The notes: generated by a model not told the origin, from the letters alone. DNA of 64,000 nucleotides from Mycobacterium senriense (GCF_019668465.1 NZ_AP024828.1:1798001-1862000); one strand, 5' to 3'. Positions 33,993 through 43,164 are shown, counted from the first letter of the stretch. A program made the numbers and translations.

Positions 33993-34823
33993 GTGCCCAA
34001 CACCGTCGGATTCCTTGGCGCCGGACAACTCGGCGAGCCCATGGTCGAGCGGTTACTCGGCGCCGGCCACCATGTCCTGGTCTACGCCCGGCGCGAGGAG
34101 GCCGGCCAGCGACTGGAATCGAAGGGCGCGGCATTGGCCGATTCGGTCGCCGATCTGGCACGCCGCAGCGATGTCCTCATTTCGTGCCTGTTCTCTGACG
34201 CGCAGCTGCGCGAAACCGGGTTCGGCGCAGCCGGTTTCATCGCTAACGCGAAGCCGGGTTGCGTGTTCGTGTCCCACACGACAGGCACACTGTCTACCCT
34301 CGAGGCGTTGCGGGACAGTTCTCCCGCGGCGCCGGTAGTGGTGGACGCGCCGGTCAGCGGCACCGCGGAAGACATCGCCGCAGGCGCACTGACCGTACTG
34401 GTCGGCGGACCGAGTGATGCTGTCAGCGCCGTCACGCCGATTCTGGCCGCTTACGCCGATCCCGTGGTGGCGACCGGCGTGCTGGGCAGTGCGCTGGCGC
34501 TCAAACTGATCAACAATTTGTTGTTTGCGGCCAACGCCCAGCTCCTTGCCGCGGCAACGCAACTGGGAGAACGGTTGGGGGTCGCACCGGAGGTGCTGTT
34601 GTCCACGCTGCAGGTGTGCAGCGCAAGGAGCCATGCGGCCGAGCAGGCGCACCGCATCGGCGGGATGGACCGGTTCGCCGAATTGGCCGGCCCATTCCTG
34701 CGCAAAGACATCGCGGCGTGCCGCGAGGCCGCGGCCGTGGCGGGTGTGGAACTCGGACTGTTGGGCACCGCTGTAGGGGAGGGGCCGTTAGTCCTGGACC
34801 GCGCGAGTGTTGGGACACCCTGA
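33993..34823 (+). CDS. NAD(P)-dependent beta-hydroxyacid dehydrogenase-like
   Basis: A 276-residue member of the 6-phosphogluconate/3-hydroxyisobutyrate dehydrogenase family. It begins with the Rossmann motif GFLGAGQLGEPM. The substrate loop is DAPVSGTAED, and the catalytic Lys lies in ALALKLINNLLF (G-x3-K-x2-N-N region). The arrangement is full length for the family. The GTG start is 8 bases after the P450 stop, and its stop shares one base with the next SDR ATG (TGATG). The physiological substrate is presumably a hydroxyacid in this pathway. Confidence 0.85.
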   Translation: MPNTVGFLGAGQLGEPMVERLLGAGHHVLVYARREEAGQRLESKGAALADSVADLARRSDVLISCLFSDAQLRETGFGAAGFIANAKPGCVFVSHTTGTLSTLEALRDSSPAAPVVVDAPVSGTAEDIAAGALTVLVGGPSDAVSAVTPILAAYADPVVATGVLGSALALKLINNLLFAANAQLLAAATQLGERLGVAPEVLLSTLQVCSARSHAAEQAHRIGGMDRFAELAGPFLRKDIAACREAAAVAGVELGLLGTAVGEGPLVLDRASVGTP

Positions 34824-35644
34824 TGACGGGTCGGCTCGCGGGAAGGGTGGCGTTCATCACCGGGGCCGCCAGGGGACAGGGCCGCGCACACGCAGTGCGA
34901 ATGGCAGTAGAAGGGGCCGACATCATTGCCGTCGACCTAGCCGGCCCGCTACCCCAATCAGTACGTTATCCATCGGCCACCCCCGACGACCTCGCCGAGA
35001 CTGTGGAGATGGTGAAGGCCGCAGGTGGCCGAATCATGGCCACCGCAGCCGATATCCGCGATCTGGACGCGCTGCGGCACGCCGTCGACGCGGGTGTCGA
35101 GGCCTACGGGCGACTGGACGTCATTGTGGCCAATGCGGGAATCTGCATCCCGTCACCGTGGAACGAGATCACCCCGGAGTCGTTCCGCGACATCATGGAC
35201 GTCAACGTCACTGGTACGTGGAACACGGTGATGGCCGGCGCACAGCGGATCATCGACGGTGGCCGGGGCGGGTCGATCATTCTGATCAGCTCTTATGCCG
35301 GGGTGAAGGTACAGCCGTATATGGTGCACTACACCGCGAGTAAGCATGCCGTGACGGGCATGGCGCGGGCCTTCGCCGCAGAACTGGGCAAGCACGACAT
35401 CAGGGTCAACAGCGTGCACCCGGGGCCGGTGAATACGCCGATGGGCGGTGGCGACATGATTGCCGCGCTGTTTGCCGCCATCGACACCAACCCCGCACTG
35501 AACAACATGGGCACGCCGTTCCTGCCGCAGTGGGCCTGCGAGCCGGAAGACGTTGCGGCAGCGGTATGTTGGCTAGCTTCCGACGAGTCGCGTTATGTGA
35601 CCGCGACTCGGCTGTCAGTTGATCAGGGCATGGCACAGTTTTAG
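34823..35644 (+). CDS. Mycofactocin-type short-chain dehydrogenase
   Basis: A 273-residue SDR with GAARGQGRAHAVRMA and the RYPSATPDDLAETVEMV insertion typical of the mycofactocin-linked group. The catalytic residues are in LISSYAG and YTASKHA. C-terminal SVDQGMAQF closes the fold. It is coupled to the upstream dehydrogenase by TGATG. Its closeness in sequence to the SDR at 31787-32602 suggests a duplicated pair acting on related alcohols. It converges on the phosphotransferase at 35667. Confidence 0.9.
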   Translation: MTGRLAGRVAFITGAARGQGRAHAVRMAVEGADIIAVDLAGPLPQSVRYPSATPDDLAETVEMVKAAGGRIMATAADIRDLDALRHAVDAGVEAYGRLDVIVANAGICIPSPWNEITPESFRDIMDVNVTGTWNTVMAGAQRIIDGGRGGSIILISSYAGVKVQPYMVHYTASKHAVTGMARAFAAELGKHDIRVNSVHPGPVNTPMGGGDMIAALFAAIDTNPALNNMGTPFLPQWACEPEDVAAAVCWLASDESRYVTATRLSVDQGMAQF

Positions 35645-35666
35645 CGCTGTCGCATGGAAGGCAGTG

Positions 35667-36749
35667 TCAGATCTGGCCGAGATACCGCTCGACCAACGCG
35701 ACTGAGGTCTGCGGGTAGCTGCGAGCTGTGGCCGCATCGAGCCCGTCGCGCACCAAAAGCCGGGCGAGTCGGTTGTTGATCAATGACAACACGAAGGCGG
35801 CCAGCAGTTGGTAGTAGGCGATGTCGCCGGTCAAGGTCCCGCCGAATTGCACATAGCGCCTGACGGTCTCGACGTCGTCGGGTACTCCGGGCAGGCGAGT
35901 GAATCCCAGTGCTTCGCAGAGGAAACGCTCGAACATCAGCCACCAACCGAGATCGATGTCCGGCGGCCCGGTGCCTGCGGTCTCCCAGTCGAACAATGCG
36001 ACCACCGAGAAGTCGTCGCCGAAACACATGTTTCCGACCCGGGCGTCGCCCCACATCACCGTCTCGGCATCGGTGTGAGGCGCAGCGGCGAGAATCACCT
36101 TCAGGGCCTGTGCGAGCACATCCGCACCGACCACCAAATCGGCGCGACACCACTCGTACCAGCCGCCGAGTTTGTCGAGGTAGCGCTGCAATGCCGTACG
36201 GGTCTGGCCGGCGCCGCGGAGGAAACGCAACGTCTCTGGGTCGTCGACGCGGTGCACGTCGACGAGTGCGCGTAGTCCGTTGTCGCACAACAGCCCCCGA
36301 TCGGCAGCGGACAGGTCGACAGTCCAGCCACGCTTGTGCCAACTCGGAACATCCGACGGTGTGCGCCCCCGCACTCGGCGCATCACATAAAACGGCGACC
36401 CCAGGACCGCGGCGTCGCGTTCGATGCCAACGATGTGCGGAACTCGAATCCCCTGCGCGCCAAGTCGTTGCATCACTTCGGCCTGTCGCGGGGCGTCGGG
36501 CACGGTGAACAACTGGTGGCTTTCTGCCTGTGCGCGCAGCACCAGATCCTCGGCATGGCGCACGCCGGCCCGGTCGGTCCAGGCGGCGGTGAAGAACACC
36601 GTTCGCCCGGAATAACCGGCTGGCGGAGCGGTGAAATCGGAAACCACGAAGGCTGTCGCTTCCACAGCCGCCAGCCGAAGAGGCAACCAACCCTGCAGCA
36701 CCTCGCCCACCCGGTCGCCGACGTCGCCGCGCGTCGAGGTGTACGCCAT
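35667..36749 (-). CDS. Aminoglycoside-phosphotransferase-like kinase (ACAD10/11 type)
   Basis: A 360-residue protein of the choline/aminoglycoside kinase fold. The catalytic loop reads VMWGDARVGN; the Asp and Asn are kept, with Trp in place of the usual His. The metal-binding DWE is in LFDWETAGTGPPDIDLGWW. Family members next to acyl-CoA dehydrogenases phosphorylate hydroxyacyl-CoAs (as in LvaA and the kinase domain of ACAD10/11), so a similar step is plausible here. It is divergent from the LLM gene with a 51-base gap. Confidence 0.8.
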   Translation of the reverse strand: MAYTSTRGDVGDRVGEVLQGWLPLRLAAVEATAFVVSDFTAPPAGYSGRTVFFTAAWTDRAGVRHAEDLVLRAQAESHQLFTVPDAPRQAEVMQRLGAQGIRVPHIVGIERDAAVLGSPFYVMRRVRGRTPSDVPSWHKRGWTVDLSAADRGLLCDNGLRALVDVHRVDDPETLRFLRGAGQTRTALQRYLDKLGGWYEWCRADLVVGADVLAQALKVILAAAPHTDAETVMWGDARVGNMCFGDDFSVVALFDWETAGTGPPDIDLGWWLMFERFLCEALGFTRLPGVPDDVETVRRYVQFGGTLTGDIAYYQLLAAFVLSLINNRLARLLVRDGLDAATARSYPQTSVALVERYLGQI

Positions 36750-36800
36750 CTGAAGAACCCCTTGCCCCAAGTACTGAACACTACTGTCAGAATAGCGGTC

Positions 36801-37844
36801 ATGGACAACAGTCGGTTGAGCAGTCCGGCGCTTGGGGCCTACGTGCTTCCCGGACGTGTCACCGATTCCGGCGCCGTGATCGGCCAGGCGCAGGCCGCCG
36901 AGCGTCTCGGCCTGCGCACGGTGTGGCTCAGCGAGCGGTGGGGTACCAAGGACCTCGGCGTGATCGCCGGCGCGATCAGCCAGGTCACGTCGGGAATCGG
37001 AATCGCCTCGGGTATAACACATTTGCAATCGCGGCATCCCGCATTGCTGGCGTCGCTGGCGATGACGGTGCAGGCGCTCTCGGGCGGGAGGTTCGTCCTC
37101 GGCGTCGGCCGCTCGGTGGACGCCATGTGGAAGGCCGTCGGGTTGCCGAGCTCCACGAACGCCTCGATCGTCGACCACGCCGACATCTTCCGTCGGCTGT
37201 GCCGGGGGGAGAAGGTGCGCTACGACGGACCCGCGGGCACCTACCCGTCATTGCGGCTCAACGACTTACCCGATCAGCCGGTGCCACCAGTGGTCTTCGC
37301 GGCGATCGGGCCCAAGGGCCTGGCGCTCGCCGGCCGTCACTTCGACGGGGTGCTGTTGCATCCGTTCCTGACCACTCCCGCCGTGCGCCGATCGGTTGAG
37401 CTCGTCCGCCGCGCCGAACGCGCGGCTGGGCGGCCGACGGGCAGCGTGCGGGTATACGCCACCGTGGTAGTGGCCTGCGAACTCCCTGCCGACGAGGAAC
37501 TCGCGATCGTCGGCGCCCGCGCGGTGACCTACTACCAGATTCCCGGCTTCGGAGAACGACTGGCGGCCGTCAACGGATGGGATCCGGAGCCGTTGAGTCG
37601 ATTGCGATCCCATCCCCTGCTCGACGGGATCAGAGGCTCGGCGGACTCCGTGCTCACCCGGGAGCAACTCACCGAGGTCGCATCGCTGTTGCCCGCGGCA
37701 TGGACCGGCGACGCGGCGGCGATCGGATCGGTGTCCGCCTGCCACCAGGTATTCCACCGCTACCGAGAGGCGGGGGTCGACGAGTTGATCTTGCATGGCA
37801 GTACACCCGACCGGCTCGGCCCCCTCTTCGCGCGGGCGGGCTGA
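36801..37844 (+). CDS. LLM-class (F420-type) oxidoreductase
   Basis: A 347-residue luciferase-like protein with GLRTVWLSERWGTKDLGVIAGAISQVT, GIGIASGITHLQSRHPALLASLAMTVQALSGGRFVLGVGR in segments, and VVFAAIGPKGLALAGRHFDGVLLHPF. This is a complete LLM barrel, probably F420-dependent. No Shine-Dalgarno sequence is evident before the ATG at 36801, and TACTGT at 36782-36787 could be a -10 element placed for a nearly leaderless transcript. It is monocistronic. Confidence 0.85.
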   Translation: MDNSRLSSPALGAYVLPGRVTDSGAVIGQAQAAERLGLRTVWLSERWGTKDLGVIAGAISQVTSGIGIASGITHLQSRHPALLASLAMTVQALSGGRFVLGVGRSVDAMWKAVGLPSSTNASIVDHADIFRRLCRGEKVRYDGPAGTYPSLRLNDLPDQPVPPVVFAAIGPKGLALAGRHFDGVLLHPFLTTPAVRRSVELVRRAERAAGRPTGSVRVYATVVVACELPADEELAIVGARAVTYYQIPGFGERLAAVNGWDPEPLSRLRSHPLLDGIRGSADSVLTREQLTEVASLLPAAWTGDAAAIGSVSACHQVFHRYREAGVDELILHGSTPDRLGPLFARAG

Positions 37845-37880
37845 GGACGGGCCACCAGTCGCAATGACACTCACCGGGCG

Positions 37881-38462
37881 TCAGTGTGACCGGACCCCGA
37901 AGTCGATGTCCTGAATGCCGGAAAATGGCGTGAAGCCGACCTTATCCAGCCATGACGGGGCGGCTTTGTGTCCCGGCTCCGGGCGCGCCCAGTCCACCCA
38001 CGAACCCCAATCATCGCGACGGAGCTTCTGTTCGAGCGTCTGCGGGTGTGCGGCCTCGGCGGCCGCGTAGCGAGCAGCGAAGCCCTTCATCTCGGGCAGC
38101 AGCCAGACGTCTTCCTCGGAACGCCATCTGCCACCGCCGGCGTACTCGATGAATTGATAGGACGGGAAGTCGATGGGTGCTCCGCCCGGTTGTGGATTGT
38201 CGGCGCGATTGAGCACCTTGTACGCCACCCGCGTGTCATCGACGACGTACCAGACCAGCGGGCTGTAGACCTGCGGTGCGGCGCCCATCGTCCCTTCGAG
38301 GAACTTGGTGATTTCCGCCGGACCGGTGAACTTTCCGTAGAAGTGGTCGAAGTACGTTGCGTCGTCGGTGAATAGGTGTGCCCAGGCTTGCCAGTCCTCG
38401 AGCACCGGGCCGGTCATGAAGTAGCGCCGAAATTCCCGCTCGACTTCCGCAATGTCTGCCAT
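37881..38462 (-). CDS. SnoaL-like (NTF2-fold) protein
   Basis: A 193-residue SnoaL/NTF2-like protein: VEREFRRYFMTGPVLEDWQAWAHLFTDDATYFDHFYG in blocks, then VYSPLVWYVVDDTRVAYKVLNRAD and FIEYAGGGRWRSEEDVWL. The fold serves as isomerase, cyclase, dehydratase or ring-hydroxylase small subunit. No Rieske partner adjoins it, so an isomerase or dehydratase is more likely. It follows an SDR gene by 5 bases and is the last gene of the 41917-37881 operon. Confidence 0.75.
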   Translation of the reverse strand: MADIAEVEREFRRYFMTGPVLEDWQAWAHLFTDDATYFDHFYGKFTGPAEITKFLEGTMGAAPQVYSPLVWYVVDDTRVAYKVLNRADNPQPGGAPIDFPSYQFIEYAGGGRWRSEEDVWLLPEMKGFAARYAAAEAAHPQTLEQKLRRDDWGSWVDWARPEPGHKAAPSWLDKVGFTPFSGIQDIDFGVRSH

Positions 38463-38467
38463 CGCGC

Positions 38468-39391
38468 TCAGCCGCCGAGTCGCAGCCCGGTGTTGCGGGT
38501 GCCGAACACGTCGGTAGCCATGATGGTACCGAGTTTCTCAGCATCCCAGCGCTTTTCACCATTGGAGACAGACGCGACAGGATGCCAGCCCTTGAGAAGT
38601 TGGAGATGTTCGCCCATCGCACGGATGACCTGACCGCTGACGTGACCGGCCTCCGGGCTGGCCAACCAGGCCACTACCGGCGAGCCCAGTGACGGATCTT
38701 TGGGATCGAACTCGTCCTCGGCGCGCTCATCGGGCTCGATCGGGGCCTGCGCGCCCGGCATGGACGCTGACATTCGGGTGCGCCCACCCGGGCTGATTGC
38801 ATTCACGGTGGCGCCGATCGACGCCAACTCCAGGCTCAGCGTCTGGGTCAGGCCGACGATCGCGGCCTTCGCGGCGCTGTAATTGGTCTGCCCGAAGTGG
38901 CCGTGCAGACCGGCGCCGGAGGTGGTGTTGATGATGCGGCCGTAGACCTTTCCGCCGGATTCCTTCGATTCCGCGCGCCACTTGCGGGCGACCGCGCGGC
39001 TGGTGAGCCAGCTACCGCGAACGTGCACCCGCATCACCAGGTCGAAATCGTCGGCGGTCATGTTCCAGATCGCTTTATCGCGAACGATTCCCGCGTTGTT
39101 GACGACGATGTCCAGCCGCCCCAGCTGCGAGTAGGCACGCTCGACGGCGAGGTAGACCTGCTCCTCGTCGCCGACATCGCTGAAGTCGCAAACCGCGGTG
39201 CCACCGCGGCTTTCGATGATTGCCACCACTTCGTCGGCGACCTTGCCGGTGCCCTCGCCGGACAAGCTGGTGCCCAGGTCATTGATGATCACGGTGGCGC
39301 CGTGTTTGGCGAGTTCGAGTGCGTGGCCGCGGCCGATGCCGTGCCCCGCCCCGGTCACCAGGGCGACTTTGCCGTCGAGCAGTCCGGTCAT
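38468..39391 (-). CDS. SDR, multifunctional-enzyme type hydroxyacyl-CoA dehydrogenase
   Basis: A 307-residue SDR. It shows GAGHGIGRGHALELAKHG, NDLGTSLSGEGTG, NNAGIVRDKAIWNMT, TTSGAG and the catalytic NYSAAKA. The NDLG and RDK motifs match the dehydrogenase domain of peroxisomal multifunctional enzyme type 2 and the bacterial Hsd4A group, which oxidise 3-hydroxyacyl-CoA of steroids and branched lipids. Unlike the mycofactocin-type SDRs in the window it should use free NAD. Its start overlaps the DUF35 stop by four bases. Confidence 0.87.
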   Translation of the reverse strand: MTGLLDGKVALVTGAGHGIGRGHALELAKHGATVIINDLGTSLSGEGTGKVADEVVAIIESRGGTAVCDFSDVGDEEQVYLAVERAYSQLGRLDIVVNNAGIVRDKAIWNMTADDFDLVMRVHVRGSWLTSRAVARKWRAESKESGGKVYGRIINTTSGAGLHGHFGQTNYSAAKAAIVGLTQTLSLELASIGATVNAISPGGRTRMSASMPGAQAPIEPDERAEDEFDPKDPSLGSPVVAWLASPEAGHVSGQVIRAMGEHLQLLKGWHPVASVSNGEKRWDAEKLGTIMATDVFGTRNTGLRLGG

Positions 39392-39822
39392 GGGCTCTCC
39401 TCGCTAGGTGTGAAGACCGTCAGGAATGGGCTGTCGGGATCGGTGTCGTCGACCGGGCGGAATACCGCGGTCACCGGCATCCCGACCCGAAGGTGGTCAC
39501 CGTCGGCGCCTTCGATCATCGTCATCAGCCGCGGCCCCTCGGCCAGTTCGACGATCGCGGCCACATACGGCAGGCGCTCCTTGAACGGCGCCAGATCATT
39601 CACGTAGACAGTCGAATACGTATACAGCGTGCCGGTTCCGCTCGCCCTTATCGGCCGCACGTCTTCACTCCAGCAAAAGGGGCAGAACGGGCGCGGGTAG
39701 TGGTGGACCTTGCCACACCCCGCGCATTCGGCGATCAGCAATTGACCCCGCCTGGCGGCCTCCCAGTAGGGAGCGCTGGCCGCGTCGATCGTGGGTATGT
39801 CAGCGCGGGCCACCTCTACCAC
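39388..39822 (-). CDS. DUF35 OB-fold protein with zinc ribbon, orphan
   Basis: A 144-residue DUF35 protein with APYWEAARRGQLLIAECAGCGKVHHYPRPFCPFC read in blocks. The zinc ribbon is CAGC...FCPFC, followed by GTGTLYTYSTVYV and LPYVAAIVEL. It starts with GTG at 39822 inside the crotonase stop region (GTG at 39813 is possible). No thiolase-fold gene adjoins it. The thiolase-fold gene at 22079-23239 lacks a DUF35 neighbour, so the two may pair in trans. Confidence 0.82.
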   Translation of the reverse strand: MVEVARADIPTIDAASAPYWEAARRGQLLIAECAGCGKVHHYPRPFCPFCWSEDVRPIRASGTGTLYTYSTVYVNDLAPFKERLPYVAAIVELAEGPRLMTMIEGADGDHLRVGMPVTAVFRPVDDTDPDSPFLTVFTPSEESP

Positions 39823-40619
39823 CCGGTGAACTCGGTCGGTCGTTTCTCCATGAACGCCTGGACACCTTCGGTGGAGTCGTGCGAATACGACTGGATCTCC
39901 TGCGCCATGGCCTCGGCGACGAATGCGCCGGAGCGGTCGGTGTCGGGAGAGTCGTTGAGCAGCCGCTTGGTGAATGCGATCGCCGAGGTCGGCGCTGCGG
40001 CCAGCCGGCCGGCGAAATCGGCGATCGTGGCGTCGAAGTCGGCGGCGCCGACCACCCGGTTCACCAGTCCCAGCGTGAATGCTTCGGTGGCTGAGAGCTT
40101 TTCGCCGAAGAACGCCATTTCCTTGGCCTTCTGCATGCCGATGCGACGGGGTAGTAGATAGCAACCGCCACCGTCGACGACCAAACCACGCTTGACGAAC
40201 GACTCTGCGAAGTAGGCGTTTTCGGTGGCGATCACCAGGTCGGAGGCGTACACCACGTGGGCCCCCAGGCCCGTTGCCGCGCCGTGCACCGCTGCGATCA
40301 CCGGTTTATTGCAGTCCAACACGCTGGCCACCAACTTCTGGGCGCCGTTCATGATGCGCCGGGTTGGCTCCAACACCCGCTTCTCGCTCTTGGCTCGCCG
40401 TTCGGCCAGCGATCCGACGTCGGCGCCGGAGCAGAAGTGCTTGCCGTTGGCGCGCAGCACCACCACGCGTACCTTCTCGTCGGCGTCGGCGGCGGCCAGT
40501 AACGCGATGAGGGCATCGCGGTCGTCGGGACGTACCGCGTTGGCCGCTTCGGGCCGGTTCAAGGTGATCGTCATGACGCCGTCCCCGACGTCGGACAAAA
40601 TTGCTGCCTGCGTGTTCAT
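39816..40619 (-). CDS. Enoyl-CoA hydratase/isomerase (PaaG-like)
   Basis: A 267-residue crotonase. It contains NGKHFCSGADVGSLAERRAKSEK, HGAATGLGAHVVYASD (oxyanion hole) and FVKRGLVVDGGGCYLLPRRIG. The VDGGG motif resembles the isomerase-type acidic residue seen in PaaG rather than the paired Glu of hydratases. The C-terminal EGVQAFMEKRPTEFTGW is a usual crotonase tail. The ATG overlaps the P450 stop by four bases. Confidence 0.87.
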   Translation of the reverse strand: MNTQAAILSDVGDGVMTITLNRPEAANAVRPDDRDALIALLAAADADEKVRVVVLRANGKHFCSGADVGSLAERRAKSEKRVLEPTRRIMNGAQKLVASVLDCNKPVIAAVHGAATGLGAHVVYASDLVIATENAYFAESFVKRGLVVDGGGCYLLPRRIGMQKAKEMAFFGEKLSATEAFTLGLVNRVVGAADFDATIADFAGRLAAAPTSAIAFTKRLLNDSPDTDRSGAFVAEAMAQEIQSYSHDSTEGVQAFMEKRPTEFTGW

Positions 40620-41917
40620 GGTGTGTACGTGGCCTTCAGGTGCTTGATCCCGTTGACGAAGTTCGACCTCAGCATGACCGGTTCGCCCGCGGCGGCGATG
40701 TCCGGGTAGCGCGCGTAGAGCATTCCGAACGCCACGTTCAGCTCCAACCGGGCCAGATGAGCGCCAAGGCAGTAGTGCGGTCCCGGGCCGCCGAAGGCGA
40801 TGTGGTTATTGGGTTTTCGTGCGATGTCGAAGCGCTCCGGCTGGTCGAAGACCGCTGGGTCGCGGTTGGCGGCGGGATACCAGACCACGACCTTGTCGCC
40901 GGCGTTGAAGGTATGGGTGACCTCGCCCTGCGCGTCGGTCAGCGTCACCCCGTCGCGGGTCACCGTGCGGCGAAAGTGGATTACCGGGCTGGCATACCGC
41001 AGGATTTCCTCGACCGCGGCGGGCGCCATCTCGTCGTAGTTCGCCAGCAGGCGGTCGCGCTGCTCAGGGTGCGCGCTGAGAATGAGTAGCCCGTGGGTCA
41101 GCGCATTGCGGGTGGTCTCATTGCCCGCGCCGACCAGCAGGATGAAGAACTTCGCGAGTTCTTGCGGGGTGAGGTTCTCCTCGTCGGAGGTGACCAGCTT
41201 GCTGATCACGTCGTCGCGGGGATGGGCGATGCGGTCCTCGGCGATTCGCTTAAGCAGTTCGATCAGCTGCTCGCTGATCTCGGTGACGGCGGCCCCGATA
41301 CCCGCGACGGTCTGGTCGGGTACGTACTCGGGGTCCGAGGCACCGAGCACGATGTTGGTCGCCCGCAGGATGAACTGTTCGTGTTCGCGTGGAACGCCGA
41401 GCATGTTGTCGATGATGCGCAGCGGCAGCAGCGTCGCGAACGACGAGACGAAGTCGCACTCACCCGTGCGGGGCATCTCGTCGAGGATTTCGGCGGTGGT
41501 CTCTTCAGCCAGGCCACGCAGTTCGGAGAGTATGCGGGGAGTGAAGCCCCGCGAGACGATCTTGCGCAACCTCATGTGCTCGGGATCGTCCATGTCGATG
41601 ATGGAGCCGCGGTATTCGCGCATCTCGGCGGTCTGGTCAAAAATCTGCGTGCCCTGCCCGGAACTGAAGTCGGCGGGGCGGCGGCTGATGTCGACGACGT
41701 CGCGGTGGGCGCCGACCGCCCAGAACCCGCGGGGCCGCGGTGAGTCGGGTCGGTTGGTGCGGACGAACACCGGGCCGCCGGCCTCGCGAAGGCGCCGGTA
41801 GAGCTCGCTCCGATCAGCGGGTCGCTCCTGCCACCACCGCAGATCGATCAGCGGTGCGAACTGCTGCTCCTCGGTGTCGATTGCGCCCACAGCACCCGAT
41901 TCTGGCACCCATGTCAC
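40616..41917 (-). CDS. Cytochrome P450 (CYP124/125-like haem motif)
   Basis: A 433-residue P450. I-helix LVGAGNETTRNAL, ExxR in EEILRYASP, and haem loop FGGPGPHYCLGAHLARLEL. The FGGxGxHYCxG form is the one found in the mycobacterial CYP124/125 steroid and branched-lipid hydroxylases; this is a motif resemblance only. The GTG at 41917 is used, with a second GTG at 41908 possible. It is the first gene of a five-gene minus-strand operon (P450, crotonase, DUF35, SDR, SnoaL). Confidence 0.9.
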   Translation of the reverse strand: MTWVPESGAVGAIDTEEQQFAPLIDLRWWQERPADRSELYRRLREAGGPVFVRTNRPDSPRPRGFWAVGAHRDVVDISRRPADFSSGQGTQIFDQTAEMREYRGSIIDMDDPEHMRLRKIVSRGFTPRILSELRGLAEETTAEILDEMPRTGECDFVSSFATLLPLRIIDNMLGVPREHEQFILRATNIVLGASDPEYVPDQTVAGIGAAVTEISEQLIELLKRIAEDRIAHPRDDVISKLVTSDEENLTPQELAKFFILLVGAGNETTRNALTHGLLILSAHPEQRDRLLANYDEMAPAAVEEILRYASPVIHFRRTVTRDGVTLTDAQGEVTHTFNAGDKVVVWYPAANRDPAVFDQPERFDIARKPNNHIAFGGPGPHYCLGAHLARLELNVAFGMLYARYPDIAAAGEPVMLRSNFVNGIKHLKATYTP

Positions 41918-41988
41918 TTATAGGCAATGGCGGGGTGCTGGTAGATATCGTTGAATGCCTCTGGGTCGGACCCTTGAACCCGACAGGT

Positions 41989-42007
41989 ATCTAACATTAG
42001 TGTCACT
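41989..42007 (+). promoter_or_regulatory. Conserved 19-base promoter/operator element, copy 1
   Basis: ATCTAACATTAGTGTCACT occurs 37 bases before the Gfo/Idh ATG. An 18-of-19 match lies on the minus strand at 51693-51711 before the extradiol dioxygenase. It includes TAACAT, which fits the -10 pattern TAnnnT, followed by the inverted repeat TAGTG-T-CACTA. It may be a co-regulated core promoter overlapped by an operator. Confidence 0.55.
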
Positions 42008-42044
42008 AGCGGGAACGGGTGGACGAACGGGTCGAGGAGAGCGC

Positions 42045-43127
42045 ATGACATTACGGGTCGGCATCATCGGCGTCGGGTGGGGCGCGCATGTGCAGGTGCC
42101 CGGTTTCCGGGCGGCGAAGGGCTTCGAGCCCGTCGCGCTCTGTGCGCGTACACCCGATCGGCTGGAGCGTGCGGCGACCAAACTGGGCATCGAACAGACC
42201 TCCACCGATTGGCAGTCGTTCGTTACCCGCGACGACCTCGACGTCATCTCGGTCGCGACTCCCACCGTGCTACACCACGAAATGACGATCGCCGCACTGG
42301 CGGCGGGTAAGCCCGTGTTGTGCGAGAAGCCGCTTTCGGGCGACCTCGAAGCGGCCCGCCACATGGTGCGTGCCGCGACCGATTCCAAGCTGCCCACTGC
42401 CTGTTGTTTCGAGAACCGGTGGAACCCGGACTGGTTGGCCGTTGCGGACCGGGTGCGCTCGGGCTTCCTCGGCTCGCAGTACCTCGCGCGGGTCAGCCGC
42501 AGCGCGTCATACTGGCATCCGAGTCATCCGCTGCAGGCCCATTGGATGTACGACCGCGAGCAGGGCGGCGGGTATCTGGCCGGCATGCTGGTGCACGACC
42601 TGGACTTCCTGTGCAGTCTGCTGGGGCGCCCGGTGTCGGTGTGCGCGGAGGTCCGTACCAGCGATCCCGTCCGTGAACTGCCCGACGGCGGGACCCTGCC
42701 CGTCACCGCCGACGACACCGCGGCGCTGCTGATGCGCATGGAGTCCGGGGCGACCGCCATTCTGAGCCTCTCGGTGATGGGCGCCCACGCCGATCACTAT
42801 CGCCTCGAATTGTTCGGTTCCGATGGCACCATCATCGGCGACGGCGACTTGCGTTCCGCGGCATACAGTCTCGGCGCCGCCACCGATGCGGGATTGAGTC
42901 CCCTGACGGTCGATGAACGCGAGCCCGCACACCCCGAGCGGTTGCCCGGGGGATTGGCGGGGCACGCCAGCCGGGCGATGGCCTTGATGCTGCAGGACTG
43001 GCTGCCCGCGTTCGACGGGGGGCCCAGCGGCGCGGCCACCTTCGAGGACGGGTTGCTGTCGCTTGCGGTGATCGATGCTGCGCATCGTTCATCTGAAGGC
43101 GGTGGTTGGGAGCCCGTGCAGGCCTGA
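42045..43127 (+). CDS. Gfo/Idh/MocA-family oxidoreductase
   Basis: A 360-residue dinucleotide-dependent oxidoreductase. The Rossmann motif is GIIGVGWGAHVQVPGF, followed by VISVATPTVLHHEM, the conserved EKP in VLCEKPLSGDLE, and a C-terminal sheet domain with GGGYLAGMLVHDLDFLCSLLG, where HDLD is the usual catalytic-site segment. GAGGAG precedes the ATG at 42045. The usual substrates are cyclic polyols or sugars, but trans-dihydrodiol dehydrogenases belong here too, which would suit a ring-degradation cluster. A cupin gene follows. Confidence 0.87.
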   Translation: MTLRVGIIGVGWGAHVQVPGFRAAKGFEPVALCARTPDRLERAATKLGIEQTSTDWQSFVTRDDLDVISVATPTVLHHEMTIAALAAGKPVLCEKPLSGDLEAARHMVRAATDSKLPTACCFENRWNPDWLAVADRVRSGFLGSQYLARVSRSASYWHPSHPLQAHWMYDREQGGGYLAGMLVHDLDFLCSLLGRPVSVCAEVRTSDPVRELPDGGTLPVTADDTAALLMRMESGATAILSLSVMGAHADHYRLELFGSDGTIIGDGDLRSAAYSLGAATDAGLSPLTVDEREPAHPERLPGGLAGHASRAMALMLQDWLPAFDGGPSGAATFEDGLLSLAVIDAAHRSSEGGGWEPVQA

Positions 43128-43164
43128 GGCGCGGGTCGAGCAATCAAAGGAAGGGAACTGACCG

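Noticed and set aside
36783..36789. A single ACTGTCA half-site before the LLM gene at 36801
   Set aside because: The opposite arm reads CTGAACA instead of TGACAGT, so it is not convincing as an operator of the palindrome regulon.
37865..37889. Weak ACACT/AGTGT inverted repeat between convergent genes
   Set aside because: Only five pairs with an 11-base loop; too weak to call a terminator.
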